Positions 1 to 9,670 of a stretch of DNA of 64,000 nt are shown here, piece after piece (the first letter of the stretch is position 1; each line of letters starts with the position of its first letter). The stretch comes from CAVRXT01 sp049644285 (GTDB lineage: Bacteria > Acidobacteriota > Terriglobia > Acidiferrales > UBA7541). The DNA is taken from assembly GCA_049644285.1 (NCBI GenBank), contig JBARRP010000296.1, forward strand, positions 1-64,000, given 5' to 3'. The notes under the pieces were generated by a model. The model saw only the letters and a list, made by a program, of their open reading frames with translations. It did no database searches and was not told the DNA's origin. The translations under genes and the position numbers were made by a program.

Positions 1-6
1 TCGCGC

Positions 7-1059
7 ATGAAGGAATATATCGCATTTGACAGTCACAAGCGCTACACATTGGTCGAGCATGAAGAGGTGGCCACCGGGAAAGTGCGGCAATACCGGATCG
101 AGCATGCGCCGGGAGCGATCCGCCGGGCGCTGGCGGGGTGCGAGCCAGGCACGGCCGTGGCGATCGAAGCCACCGCGAACTGGTATTGGATCACCGACGA
201 AATCGAGCAGGCGCGCTGCGTACCACGGTTGACGCACCCTCGCAAAGCGAAGCTGATGATGGGACTGATCGACAAGACGGACCAGCTCGATGTGCACGGG
301 ATGAACCGGCTGCAGCGCAACGGAACCTTGCCGACAGTGTGGATTCCGCCGGGGCCGCTGCGGGAGTTGCGCGAACTGACGCGCACGCGGGTGGTGTTGG
401 TGGCGCAGCGGACGCGCTGGAAGAACCGCATCACCGCAACGCTGGCGAAGTGGGGCTTGCCGGCGAGCGAATATAGCGATCCGTACGGGAAGAGCGCGCG
501 GAAAGAACTCGAGGCGCGGATCAAGCCACTGCCGGAGCAGACGCGCTGGGTGGTGCGGCAGATGCTGGTGGCCCTGGATGGCTTGAACGTGCAGATTCAC
601 GAGTTCGAGCAACGGCTGGACGAGTTGGTCGAGGTCACCCCGGAGATGCAGTGGCTGGAAACTCTGCCCGGAGTGGGAGTGATCCTGGCGGCGACGATCG
701 CCTTGGAGATTGGCGAGATCAGCCGCTTTGCGACCGCCGAACGGCTGGCGTCTTATGCGGGGACCACGCCGCGGGTGCACTCGAGCGGAGATCGCACGCG
801 CTACGGGCGGACCCGGCCGGACGTGAATCGGTATTTGAAGTGGGCGTTTGCCGAAGCGGGGAATTCGGTGGCGGTGCATTACCAGAACTGTCCGGAGCGG
901 CATGTGAGCGAACTCTATTTCCGGCTGCGCCAACGCAAAGGACACAACAAAGCGGTGGGAGCAGTGGCGCGGCATCTGGCCGAAGCCGCGTTCTACGTGC
1001 TGAGCCGGCAGGAGGCCTATCGAGATCCGAAAGCAGACCGGGTCGGACCGGGGGTGTAA
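7..1059 (+). mobile_element. IS110-family transposase
   Basis: This 350-residue protein is a DEDD-type transposase of the IS110 family. The RuvC-like N-terminal half shows the acidic set: D8 (FDSH), E54 (AIEAT) and D92/D95 (KTDQLD). The C-terminal half is the Transposase_20/IS116 domain, with LPGVG near residue 220, YAGTTPRVHSSG near 255 and the family end block RPDVNRYLKWAFAEAG. The length fits a complete family member. The start is the ATG seven bases into the window, so the left end of the element lies outside. After the stop there is a short hairpin (GAGCCATTGGCTC, 1075-1087) but no obvious terminal inverted repeat, which is normal for the family. Some IS110 elements carry a bridge RNA in a non-coding end; it cannot be judged here because the left end is cut. 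No inactivating change is visible. Confidence 0.93.
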
Positions 1060-1313
1060 GCGCGACTTTGTCATGAGCCATTGGCTCGCGGGATGAATGC
1101 GACACACCCCTAGAAGATGTTCATGCCCCTTGAGGGCGTAGAGATGACTGGGTGCGACCCCGTTCAACCGGAGCCCGAGATTGACAGCCGCGCTTTCCGA
1201 GATGACAGAGCATGGTTCGCTTGGAGGTTTTCCTTTCGAGCACACTTCCGTCCACATTCATTGACCAACCGTCCGCTCGCTTCTAGAGTGCATTTAGTTG
1301 TTCCGGAGGGGGC
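1060..1313. other. non-coding right flank of the IS110 gene
   Basis: About 250 bases without a convincing gene. It holds the small hairpin at 1075-1087 and presumably the right end of the IS110 element, whose exact boundary cannot be placed without an empty-site comparison. A strong Shine-Dalgarno stretch (GGAGGGGG, about 1305-1312) at its end belongs to the FecR-like gene. Confidence 0.5.
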
Positions 1314-1988
1314 GTGCGGGATCTTCTGCGAGGGATGATGGCGGCGCTGCTTGTTAGTGCGCTGGTAGAGGCACCTGTGTTCGCGGCGTCCGCCAAGGCG
1401 CTCGGAGAAGTCACGCAGGCGCAGGGCGCACAGCTTGATAATGCCGACGCGGTGATGGGCGCGACCGTGTATCCTGGCGATTCGCTGATCACCAATCAGG
1501 GTGGAACCGTTCGCCTGAGGCTCGGCGCTTCACAAATCTATTTGCTTGCTTCGAGTGCGGCGACTCTCTCGGATTCTTCTTCGGGCCCACGCGTGCGGGT
1601 GGATCGAGGGACCGCGGGATTCTCGTCAACGGGCGATGTAGTGGAGTTGCACACCGCGCTGGCCACGATCCGCAGCAAACCGGCACAGCGCGCGTACGGC
1701 CAAGTCACGATCGTGGGGCCAGAAGAATTGGTGGTTTCGAGCTTCAAGGGATCCTTTGAAGTCGAATTCGAGGGCGAGGCGCACACCATCGCCGAAGGCA
1801 ACGCTTATCGGATAGTGGCAGAACCCGGCGCAAACGGTTCCCAGCTGCCAGGACCCCAAGCTGGAACGATTCCTACGCAAAAAAAGAGAACCACCCTGTT
1901 ACTCATCGGCACTGGGACCGCCACGTTCTTTGGCTTCTGGATCTATCACGAAATGACCGAAAGCCCCAGCAAGAACGACTCTTTCTAA
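1314..1988 (+). CDS. exported FecR-domain-like protein with C-terminal membrane helix
   Basis: A 224-residue protein with a signal-peptide-like N-terminus (hydrophobic from about residue 8, cleavage plausible after VFAAS). Its middle resembles the FecR domain: a G-x-V-x-x-A-x-G start, PGDSLITNQGGTVRLRLG at about 55-72, then alternating short strands. A second hydrophobic helix near 190-207 (LLLIGTGTATFFGFWIY) would anchor the C-terminus. FecR domains in anti-sigma regulators transmit envelope signals, but no sigma factor or TonB receptor lies nearby, so the role is open; many acidobacterial FecR-like proteins are orphan envelope proteins. The GTG at 1314 has a Shine-Dalgarno only one base upstream; the in-frame ATG at 1335 also fits and may be the real start. 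Confidence 0.7.
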   Translation: MRDLLRGMMAALLVSALVEAPVFAASAKALGEVTQAQGAQLDNADAVMGATVYPGDSLITNQGGTVRLRLGASQIYLLASSAATLSDSSSGPRVRVDRGTAGFSSTGDVVELHTALATIRSKPAQRAYGQVTIVGPEELVVSSFKGSFEVEFEGEAHTIAEGNAYRIVAEPGANGSQLPGPQAGTIPTQKKRTTLLLIGTGTATFFGFWIYHEMTESPSKNDSF

Positions 1989-2107
1989 AACGTCTAGGGA
2001 TCGAACCCCATCACATCAGGAAGCGATGGGCCAGGGAAACATCGAATCGTTCCCCGCTCAAGGCTCGACGATTCCGTTGCGGATAGCGTAACGCCGTCAG
2101 ATCTTTA

Positions 2108-2611
2108 TTATTTCGTCTCCGCGACCGAAATGTTGTGCCGAATTGCTACCTGCTGCCAGAACGCGTAAGCCGCGACATCAAACCAAATCCAGTGACGATC
2201 AGGGTCTGTTGGCCGTCGAGGACTCCACGGCTGTTGGTACCTATGCCAAGCAAAGTGATTTGTCGAGATCAGCAGCGTCGGCACTACATCGGCGAAGGTA
2301 TACAGTTGTACATTACTTGGATGCTGTCCGAGAATCGAGTTAGTCTCAATAAAACCTCGGTGCAGGTTATGAACGGTGGAGGCGGCATCGGCATTCGCCG
2401 CCATCAGCACGATGGCGTCGCTTGCCAGCAATTCCTTGTCAGTGCCGACGTAGTGAACCACATGCCAGATCAGGTTGTGTTTCATTCCTTCGCATGGCGT
2501 CGGCTCTCGGACTTCAGTTATCCTGGGGCGTCGAAACGGATTGCGGCACTGAGCGTGTGCAGGAGCCACAAAGCCAGCAAACAGCAGGAGCGCGAAAATT
2601 CTTGGTTTCAT
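2108..2611 (-). CDS. small exported protein, DUF5658-like pattern
   Basis: A 167-residue protein that I do not recognise firmly. The start at 2611 gives a clean signal peptide (MKPRIFALLLFAGFVAPAHA, cleavage before Q). It has GGAG about ten bases upstream, whereas the longer frame adds a non-signal-like leader. The mature part has two cysteines early and a segment near 70-110 (ANADAASTVHNLHRGFIETN, then SILG) that recalls the D-x-x-(S/T)T...G-x-x-E-x-N pattern of DUF5658-type small membrane proteins, followed by a hydrophobic stretch. The end is rich in Trp and His. It lies alone between the FecR-like gene and a convergent non-coding area. Function is unknown. Confidence 0.55.
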   Translation of the reverse strand: MKPRIFALLLFAGFVAPAHAQCRNPFRRPRITEVREPTPCEGMKHNLIWHVVHYVGTDKELLASDAIVLMAANADAASTVHNLHRGFIETNSILGQHPSNVQLYTFADVVPTLLISTNHFAWHRYQQPWSPRRPTDPDRHWIWFDVAAYAFWQQVAIRHNISVAETK

Positions 2612-2959
2612 GTCAGGCATACTCCACGGGCAATGTTTTCTTCCTTGGCAGTTGAAAACAGCGCTGCTTGGCGGAGGGTTGCCACGCAATCCATGTGCCC
2701 AACCGGATCGAGACTCAAGGACTAATGTTTTCAAGGAAAGGCCTAGGGCGGGAGTAGTTGGAATGTTTCCCATTGTTCTGAATCGGGAAGGGTAAGTGGT
2801 GCGGCGTTCCAGAACAGAATTCCTCGGACGCTGGGGCTCGGGCCCGCGGAATATTACGCAGGGACCGCAGAGAATCGTAGAGGGCGCTGAAGGGCCGCAC
2901 AGGCTGAAGTCGGTGCCACCAAATTGCTCCGGCCGGTGCGTATGCTGCAGAAAAGGCGA
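2612..2959. other. gap without recognised gene
   Basis: Roughly 350 bases between two minus-strand genes. Short frames on both strands lack a ribosome-binding site, hydrophobic leader or recognisable motif. I see no terminator or repeat here. Confidence 0.5.
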
Positions 2960-4615
2960 TTAGGATGAGGCTGGCGCTCCGTGGGACATGGCCGGGACCG
3001 CGGCGGCATCGAATTCATTCCTCACGGCTCGAATCCGAATAAAGATCAGCAAGGCCATCAGAGTCAGCAACGCGGCAAACCAGACCGTCGTGAACGTGGC
3101 GACGACCCAGGCGGCGGCTCGTCCGACTCTTCTCAGCAGGAAGGGCAGGAAATTCAGAGTCGTGATGTGCACGTAGTCCCAAGGGTCCGCGGTCACCGAG
3201 TCATTGATGAGACCCCACTGGGTCATTTTTCCCAGCGTAAAGGCGGCGATGTTCCGGAGCCTGAGAGCGACGATGAAAGTTGGATGGCCGAGAGTGTCCA
3301 TCTGATAGATCTCGAGTGGACACCAGAACATCACAGAAGAAAATTGGATCACGACGCTGACCGCCACGAGCGCGATCCCCAGTCTCCAGACGGCCCGGCT
3401 CACATCCTTGCGATGGCGCAACAACAAGGGCACGGAAATGAACGCGACGAGCTGTGCGGCCGTCGAGACGTAACGATCGCCCCAGGCGAAATCGCCACTC
3501 CAGTCCGTGTATTTTGCGTAGAAGCTGATGTGGGCGAAGAGCAGCAGGAGAGAAGTGATGACGTAAGCCCTGATCTCGGGGCGGAAACGCTTCCACAGGA
3601 GCACGCTGATGATCAAGGTAAGCACCAGCAGCGGGTCGAAGAGGAAGATGGATTTTTCCGGCGCGATCAAGGCGCCAAGAAAGCCGACGCGGAAAGGCGT
3701 TTCGAAGGGGTAGGCCGGTGGCAACGCGGGATTCCGCATTTTTTGTTCCTGGGCAAATATCTGCACGTACGTGGTGAAGAACGAGCCAAAGCGATGGTAT
3801 TGGTAGGCGCGGTCGATCAGCCCAAAGAGCGCGTAAACCGGCGCTGCGACTTTCAAGTAGGTGACGAGCCGGGGGCGAAACGCACCTCCTCGAGTGTTCG
3901 TGAACCATGAGGCCAACAGAAGAAAAAGGCCGACCGCGAGCAGATCCATTCCGGTGGTGAGGCGGGTAAGCAGGTTCGCGCCCAGCGCGGCGGAGCCGAC
4001 CCAAAGCGCGCGAGGGCTGCCGGTGCGCAGCCATTCGTACTGAAATGCCAGCCCGGTGAGCGTCAGAAGCATGATGTAGTTGTTCTCCATCGTGTTCTGC
4101 GTGTAGTGGAGAAATGTGGTGCAGAACAGCAGCGCCAGGGCGCCCGCTATTCTTTGGTTGACGCTAAAGTCCAGGAGGCGCAGCAACCGGAAACACACGA
4201 GCACGGTCAGGACACAGACCAGAATGTTCGTGGAGAAGCTGACAACGATGCTGCGGATGGCGGGATCGACGTTTTCGTAATTGGTGAAGATGGGTAGCTG
4301 CTCCAGAAAAGTGCCGACGATATCGGAGGGAAGCATCAGCAGCGACTGGCCCATGCCGTGCCAGCCGTAAAGCTGGCCGTTGCGGCCATGGATTCCGAAC
4401 TCCGGGTAGTCCTGCGGGAGCACCGGTGGCTCCGATGTCCAGAAGGAGTGCGCCGCTTGGAGGCGATGGGTTGTGTCGCTCGAGCCGAGTTCACCGGACT
4501 GAACGACGAGGGCGGTGAGAAACGCCGTGAGGCCCACGAGGAACAAGGGGTTACGGAAGAGAGGGCGAATGCGGACGATCATCCGCACGGATGCTAATCC
4601 ACACCCGAGTCCCAT
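2960..4615 (-). CDS. polytopic membrane protein, GT-C/ArnT-like
   Basis: A 551-residue protein with about ten to twelve hydrophobic helices. After the first helix (LFLVGLTAFLTALVV) comes a loop GELGSSDTTHRLQAAHSFW, which resembles the first periplasmic loop of GT-C glycosyltransferases (PMT/ArnT/RgtA-like), where an acidic residue binds the polyprenyl-phosphate sugar donor. A long loop follows the helices near 330 (QEQKMRNPALPPAYPFETPF), and later HISFYAKYTDWSGDFAWGDRY is the segment usually conserved in bacterial PMT-like proteins. It would transfer a sugar at the outer face of the inner membrane; acceptor unknown. Start is uncertain: ATG at 4615, or ATG at 4582 (MIVRIRPL), and neither has a strong ribosome-binding site. 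It lies downstream of the kinase gene on the same strand. Confidence 0.62.
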   Translation of the reverse strand: MGLGCGLASVRMIVRIRPLFRNPLFLVGLTAFLTALVVQSGELGSSDTTHRLQAAHSFWTSEPPVLPQDYPEFGIHGRNGQLYGWHGMGQSLLMLPSDIVGTFLEQLPIFTNYENVDPAIRSIVVSFSTNILVCVLTVLVCFRLLRLLDFSVNQRIAGALALLFCTTFLHYTQNTMENNYIMLLTLTGLAFQYEWLRTGSPRALWVGSAALGANLLTRLTTGMDLLAVGLFLLLASWFTNTRGGAFRPRLVTYLKVAAPVYALFGLIDRAYQYHRFGSFFTTYVQIFAQEQKMRNPALPPAYPFETPFRVGFLGALIAPEKSIFLFDPLLVLTLIISVLLWKRFRPEIRAYVITSLLLLFAHISFYAKYTDWSGDFAWGDRYVSTAAQLVAFISVPLLLRHRKDVSRAVWRLGIALVAVSVVIQFSSVMFWCPLEIYQMDTLGHPTFIVALRLRNIAAFTLGKMTQWGLINDSVTADPWDYVHITTLNFLPFLLRRVGRAAAWVVATFTTVWFAALLTLMALLIFIRIRAVRNEFDAAAVPAMSHGAPASS

Positions 4616-4729
4616 ACAAGCTTGTTGAAGCGCGGGCTAGGCGACGCCGGCGCGCAGGTGATGTGCGCGGATGGCCCTAGCTGGACGTGGGGTCGCCTGC
4701 ATGGGGGTCGGAAGGTACGTTGCTGGCGG

Positions 4730-7700
4730 TCAGCGGGCGGCCGCGGCGGCTTTTCGGTCGATAAGGAGCAACCCCTTCGAGGCAGCGTCTTTTTCCAGCG
4801 CTTCAAGGTGTGCGCGGCCCACGGGTGTCTTCCTCGATTTCATTTCGATCTCACCGAGCGCCAGGCGCGCCTCGAACTCACCCGGCACGTAGCCAAGCTT
4901 GGCTGCCTGCGCAATCGTGGCTTCCAAGCTCTTAACCGCTTCCTCGGGCTTCTCCGAGGCGTCGATTGATGCGGCCACGGTGTCGAAGTCCACACGCGTG
5001 GTGGGAGACTGGTTCCCGCGTGTCAGCGTCCTAAGCCGGTTTATCGTCTTCTTCGCGTCGGGAAATTTGCCCTGAACGAAAAGAGCGCGCGCCAGAACGA
5101 GGCAGGTAATCGTCTCACTCCGCTTCATCTGCAAGGCCGCAAAATCGTCGGCGAATTTCCGTAGAAGGGGTTCGGCTTCTCCCGGTTGGCCTGCCTCGAT
5201 CAAACCATTTGCCAGGTCCACTTGCATCCCCAGGGAGCTCCCTTTGTCGCTGTCCTCCTGAAACGCTTTCAAGGCTTCTTCCTTATATCGGCGAAAATCG
5301 GCAAGGTCGCCCTGTATGAGCCGGATGTCTCCGATGCCAGAGAGACCCGAAGCGATCCCCCATTTCAGATTGATTTCGCGAGAGATCGCCAGTACTTCTT
5401 CGTAAGAAGCGCGGGAGGTCTCGAGATTGCCTTCGAGAACGAGAAGATCTCCGAGGCTCATCAGATTGTCCGAGAGAAAGGTCCTATCGTGTATTTCGCG
5501 GGCGATTTGCACTGCCTCCTGCAGCAGGTCCTGTGCGCGGTGGAAATCTCCCAGGTCCGCGAGGGTGTTTCCGAGGTGACCCAGCGTGATGATGATGTCG
5601 CTCTTCTCTCCCAATTCACGATACATCTTCAACGTTTCTTCGTAGATCGTCGTGCCTTTGCGCAGTTCGCCCTGGCGGACAAGCAGGTCAGCAATGTATT
5701 GCTGGGCCATAGCCGTACTTCTTCCCGCTCCGATTTCTTGGGCAATTCGGACCGCCTCTTGGTATGACTTTATGGCCTCTGAGATCTCCCCGGTGTAGCT
5801 ACGCATCCGTCCGATTTGGAGGAGTGGGTAACAGGCCTGTCCTTTGTCACCCGCCTCGATAAAAAGCCGGCGGGACTCCTCATAAGCGGCAAGCGCCCTC
5901 TGGCGGTCGCCGAGCTCCGAGGAGCTGGCGCCCTCAAACTTTTTGGCCAGGGCGACGATGAGGGGGGCTCCCGAACTGGCGCCCTTCTCCTCAGCATGAA
6001 GCGCGGCGGTCCGTGCGCGACTGGGATCCCCGACCCATTCGGCTGCCTGGGCCTCGCGGAGATCGATGCGCGGGTCGTCGCCGGCGGGAGGCGGCATCTT
6101 GCGCAATTCCGTGACGGTGCCGAGCGCCTCGTCCGCCTTTCCCGCAAATACCTGAGCGTCGGCGAGGCTCAGACCATAGTCCAAGTTGTCGGGAAAGAAT
6201 GCGACCAGCGCGCGATAGGTCTGGATGGCCGTCTCCCAGTCGTGGGCCGTCTGCTGATACTGACCCTCCACCCAGAGCCGCTCTTCGCGGCCGAGGCTAC
6301 CGGAAAGATCAAAAGCTTTCTTGCTTTCTTCCCGCGCCTTCGCGTCATAGCCCAAATTCTTCCACGCCCTGGCCAGGGCCGAGTGGGCGAGGGCGAAATT
6401 GGGCTCGACGGCGACCGCCTTCTGGAAAAGGTCGCGCGCCGCCAGGTTGTCAAACCCGCGCAGCTTGGCCAGGCCATCTGAGTACAGACGCGCTGCGTCC
6501 GGATTGGAGGGTAGCGACGCTCGCACCGCTCCCGCATCTTCCGTCGAGACAGAGCTGACCCCGAGTTTTTCGCGCAGCTTCTCCCCGGCGCGCCCGACGA
6601 GATCGGAAACTTCGGCCTCGCTGCCGGACTCTGCCACCGAAGCGAGCTCCTCCCCCGAGGATGCATCCTGCAATCGCAAATCCACGCGCAGCTGCCCGTT
6701 CCCCAACGCGAGATAGGATCCGGCCACCACCTCATCCGCGCTTAAATTCTTGCGAATGCGATTGAGGGTTGCCTTGCTGTAGGTGTCTTCCTCCGGCAGC
6801 GAGAAATTCACTTTCATCTGCGCTACATTTTCTCCGGAGATGACTCGCAATTGCTCGCCGGCCGCCAGCTCGGTGTTCAGCATTTCTGCAAGAGCCGTGG
6901 AAAGCCACGATTCGTCCGGTCGTCCCGAAAGATTCTTGAAGCCGAGGACGGCGACCGAACGTCGTGTCTTGATCGGGCTAGGAAGAAAGCTCAGGCGGCC
7001 TGCTGCGCTTCCCGGGCGCAGGCGGTCGCGCAAGCCGCCAAGGTTGAGACCAAGGATCACGCCTGCAGTCAGGAGAACGGCAAGCGATGCGAACCCCCAG
7101 CGCCCGCGTTGTGACATCGCGCGCCGCGCCCGAACGGTTTCATGGATCACACCGCCGACAGTTTCGAGGGCGGCCAGCAACTCTCGGGCCGTTTGGTAGC
7201 GCTGCGCCGGGGTCTTCTCGAGGGCCTTCATCACCACGCCCTCGAGTGCCGGCGTGATGGGCCGGTTGTGGGTGCTGGGCCGCGCCGGCATCTGGTGCAG
7301 GATGGCGCCGATCAACTCGGCGCCCTGCGACTGCGGAAACGGGCGCTGGCCGGTGGCCATCTCGTAGAGCACGGCGCCCGCGGCGTAGATGTCGCTGCGC
7401 GCATCGGCCGGCTCGCCGCGCAACTGTTCCGGCGCCATGTAGGGCAGCGTACCGGAAATGCTGTACGTCTCGGTGATACTGCGGGTCACGTCCATTTCAT
7501 CGGCGGGCTTGAGCAGGGTCGCGAGCCCGAAGTCAAGAATCTTGAGATGCGCTTCGGGCGACACAATCAGATTGCCTGGCTTGAGATCCCGGTGAATGAC
7601 ACCTCGCGCATGGGCCGCCGTCAAACCGTCCGCAACCTGCATTCCCAGCTTCAATATCTCGGCTTCGTCGAGCGGGCCTTCCGCCAGTCTGGCGCTGAGG

Positions 7701-7978
7701 GTGGCGCCGGGAATGAGTTCCATCGCCAAGAAATCGACGCCGTGCTGGCTGTCGAAGTCGAAGACCATAGCGATGTTCGGGTGGCTTAACTTGGAAAGCG
7801 CTTGGGCTTCCTTGCGGAAGCGTTTGCGCGCTGCTCCATCCGTGAGCGCGCCTACTGGTAGAACTTTCACCGCGACGTCGCGGTCGAGGTGCTCATCATG
7901 GGCGCGATATACTTCACCCATTCCACCGGCGCCAATCTTCTCCACAATGCGGTAATGGCCGAGCGTTTGGCCGATCAT
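4730..7978 (-). CDS. membrane Ser/Thr protein kinase with TolB-like domain and TPR array
   Basis: A 1082-residue Hanks-type kinase with sensor-like output. The kinase domain spans about 8-275. It has the glycine loop GAGGMG (16-21), VAVK lysine K38, E57, catalytic HRDLKPGN (D131, K133, N136), DFG D149 and APE at 182-184, so it should be active. A helix near 294-314 crosses the membrane. Residues about 335-470 (RRSVAVLGFKNLSG onward) resemble the TolB/FlgO-like N-terminal domain often fused to such kinases, and about 490-1060 is a long array of TPRs. The kinase would lie in the cytoplasm and the TPR part outside. It is monocistronic or followed by the GT-C-like gene. Acidobacteria carry many such paralogues; substrates are unknown. 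Confidence 0.9.
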   Translation of the reverse strand: MIGQTLGHYRIVEKIGAGGMGEVYRAHDEHLDRDVAVKVLPVGALTDGAARKRFRKEAQALSKLSHPNIAMVFDFDSQHGVDFLAMELIPGATLSARLAEGPLDEAEILKLGMQVADGLTAAHARGVIHRDLKPGNLIVSPEAHLKILDFGLATLLKPADEMDVTRSITETYSISGTLPYMAPEQLRGEPADARSDIYAAGAVLYEMATGQRPFPQSQGAELIGAILHQMPARPSTHNRPITPALEGVVMKALEKTPAQRYQTARELLAALETVGGVIHETVRARRAMSQRGRWGFASLAVLLTAGVILGLNLGGLRDRLRPGSAAGRLSFLPSPIKTRRSVAVLGFKNLSGRPDESWLSTALAEMLNTELAAGEQLRVISGENVAQMKVNFSLPEEDTYSKATLNRIRKNLSADEVVAGSYLALGNGQLRVDLRLQDASSGEELASVAESGSEAEVSDLVGRAGEKLREKLGVSSVSTEDAGAVRASLPSNPDAARLYSDGLAKLRGFDNLAARDLFQKAVAVEPNFALAHSALARAWKNLGYDAKAREESKKAFDLSGSLGREERLWVEGQYQQTAHDWETAIQTYRALVAFFPDNLDYGLSLADAQVFAGKADEALGTVTELRKMPPPAGDDPRIDLREAQAAEWVGDPSRARTAALHAEEKGASSGAPLIVALAKKFEGASSSELGDRQRALAAYEESRRLFIEAGDKGQACYPLLQIGRMRSYTGEISEAIKSYQEAVRIAQEIGAGRSTAMAQQYIADLLVRQGELRKGTTIYEETLKMYRELGEKSDIIITLGHLGNTLADLGDFHRAQDLLQEAVQIAREIHDRTFLSDNLMSLGDLLVLEGNLETSRASYEEVLAISREINLKWGIASGLSGIGDIRLIQGDLADFRRYKEEALKAFQEDSDKGSSLGMQVDLANGLIEAGQPGEAEPLLRKFADDFAALQMKRSETITCLVLARALFVQGKFPDAKKTINRLRTLTRGNQSPTTRVDFDTVAASIDASEKPEEAVKSLEATIAQAAKLGYVPGEFEARLALGEIEMKSRKTPVGRAHLEALEKDAASKGLLLIDRKAAAAAR

Positions 7979-8203
7979 CAGGAAGGCACCGTCTTCTCGG
8001 CGGCCATCTTAGGTCGCGGCACGCAAGCAAGTCAACGAACCGGAGCAGGCTTTGAGCTGGCGCACTTTTTCTGCCGCATGCTCATTATGTTTTTTTTGCA
8101 GCGTACAGAAGGGCAAGGTGTTTCTGAGCAGTCGTCCTGGACCCGCGCACGGGTGCCACAGAGAGGTACCTCGTGCTACCCTTTTTGCGTCGTTCGTGCA
8201 CGG

Positions 8204-8288
8204 GCCCGGGTGGCGGAATGGCAGACGCTGGGGACTTAAAATCCCCTGCCCTTTACAGGGCGTGTGGGTTCGACTCCCTCCCCGGGCA
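8204..8288 (+). tRNA. tRNA-Leu (UAA)
   Basis: An 85-base class II tRNA. The acceptor stem is GCCCGGG (8204-8210) with CCCGGGC (8281-8287) and discriminator A8288. The anticodon stem GGGGA/TCCCC (8230-8234, 8242-8246) closes the loop CTTAAAA with anticodon TAA at 8237-8239. The long variable arm (GCCCT...AGGGC) marks Leu rather than Phe or Trp. The T-loop TTCGACT is standard; the T-stem has one T-T mismatch (8265/8279). The bases after the discriminator are CACCA, so CCA does not directly follow position 73 and is probably added after transcription. It reads UUA codons. Confidence 0.95.
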
Positions 8289-8483
8289 CACCAATTTCGA
8301 CGAGTTAGCGTAGTCGACCAGGAAACCATCGTTGGCTTGCCGCCGGTCAATCGTTAGGACACTACCTCCAGCTGATATCGAAGCTCGTTTCCCGACTTCC
8401 GCGACTGATCTGCGATCTGGTCGATAGCCAACTCTTGCGGGTGTATGATGCACGTCGCAATCGCACGGAAGGAATATCAAACT

Positions 8484-9668
8484 ATGATCAGCATAACAAG
8501 TCCGCGCTGTTGGAGATCACGTATCGCTTCCGAAAGCCTTTTGCCCATTTTGGCTCTGCTCGCTGTGCCCGCTTCATCCATGTTTCTGGGCTGTCAGAGC
8601 CAAAGGGCGGCTTCCGCGTCGCCGCCCGCTGAGGTAGAAGTTGTCAGCGTCGTACAACAAGACGTCCCGATATACGGAGAATGGGTTGCGACGTTGGATG
8701 GGTACTTGAACGCACAAATCCAACCGCAGGTTAGTGGATATCTCATCAAGCAGAGCTATAAAGAAGGCTCCTTTGTGCGGAAGGGCCAGGTGCTCTTCGA
8801 GATCGATCCCCGCCCATTTCAAGCGGTGCTCGATCAAGCCAAGGCTCAACTCGCTCAAAGCGAGGCCCAGTTGGGCAAGACCGAACTCGATGTGGAACGG
8901 GACACTCCTTTGGCTAAGGAGCGCGCCATCGCCCAGAGTCAGCTGGACAACGATATCCAAGCGAATCTCGCCGCCAAGGCCGCGGTAAAGTCCGCCGAGG
9001 CCCAAGTGGAACAGGCACAATTGAACCTGGATTTCACACATGTCACATCGCTTGTGGATGGCATCGCGGGAATCGCTCAAGTCCAGATCGGCAACCTGGT
9101 TAGTCCTACGACGGCGTTGACATCCGTTTCGCAGGTGAATCCGATCAAAGCCTATTTCCCCATCAGTGAACAGGAGTACATGCATTTCGCCGCCAGAATA
9201 AACGCCCACAATCAGCAGGAAGTGCCGTCCGATGCACCACCCCTTGATCTTATCCTGGCGGATGGAACGGTCTATCCACGTAAGGGGACTCTGCTTTTAA
9301 CCGATCGGCAAGTAGATGTGACAACAGGCAGTATCCGCATCGTCTCCGCATTTCCCAATCCCAACAACATTCTGCGCCCCGGCCAGTTCGGACGGGTGCG
9401 CGCGGCCCCAGAAACAAGAACTGGCGCCTTACTGGTCCCACAAAGGTCAGTGACGGAGCTTCAGGGGGCCTATCAAGTGGCGGTTGTAGGAAGCGACGAT
9501 AAGGTGACCGTCCGGCCTGTCAAGGTCGGTGAGCGCGTGGGCACGATGTGGATCATCGAAAGCGGTGTCCAGGCAGGAGAACTGGTCGTTCTCGAAGGCT
9601 TGCAAAAGGTCAGAGACGGGTCGACTGTCAGGGTCAAGCAGACCAGCCCCCCCGCGAACGGCAACTAG
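8484..9668 (+). CDS. RND efflux periplasmic adaptor (AcrA/MexA-like)
   Basis: A 394-residue membrane fusion protein linking an RND pump to an outer-membrane channel. The N-terminus has a hydrophobic leader ending in FLGC, a plausible lipobox that would anchor it by lipid as in AcrA. It then shows the usual order: a split lipoyl half (PQVSGYLIKQSYKEGSFVRK), an alpha-hairpin rich in Ala/Gln (about 80-150), the second lipoyl half (DGIAGIAQVQIGNLVS), beta-barrel and membrane-proximal domains. ATG 8484 is chosen because GGAAGGAA lies nine bases upstream; an upstream in-frame ATG at 8445 has no such site. The pump gene begins two bases after the stop, so the three efflux genes form one operon. Drug specificity cannot be read from sequence. 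Confidence 0.95.
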   Translation: MISITSPRCWRSRIASESLLPILALLAVPASSMFLGCQSQRAASASPPAEVEVVSVVQQDVPIYGEWVATLDGYLNAQIQPQVSGYLIKQSYKEGSFVRKGQVLFEIDPRPFQAVLDQAKAQLAQSEAQLGKTELDVERDTPLAKERAIAQSQLDNDIQANLAAKAAVKSAEAQVEQAQLNLDFTHVTSLVDGIAGIAQVQIGNLVSPTTALTSVSQVNPIKAYFPISEQEYMHFAARINAHNQQEVPSDAPPLDLILADGTVYPRKGTLLLTDRQVDVTTGSIRIVSAFPNPNNILRPGQFGRVRAAPETRTGALLVPQRSVTELQGAYQVAVVGSDDKVTVRPVKVGERVGTMWIIESGVQAGELVVLEGLQKVRDGSTVRVKQTSPPANGN

Positions 9669-9670
9669 CC

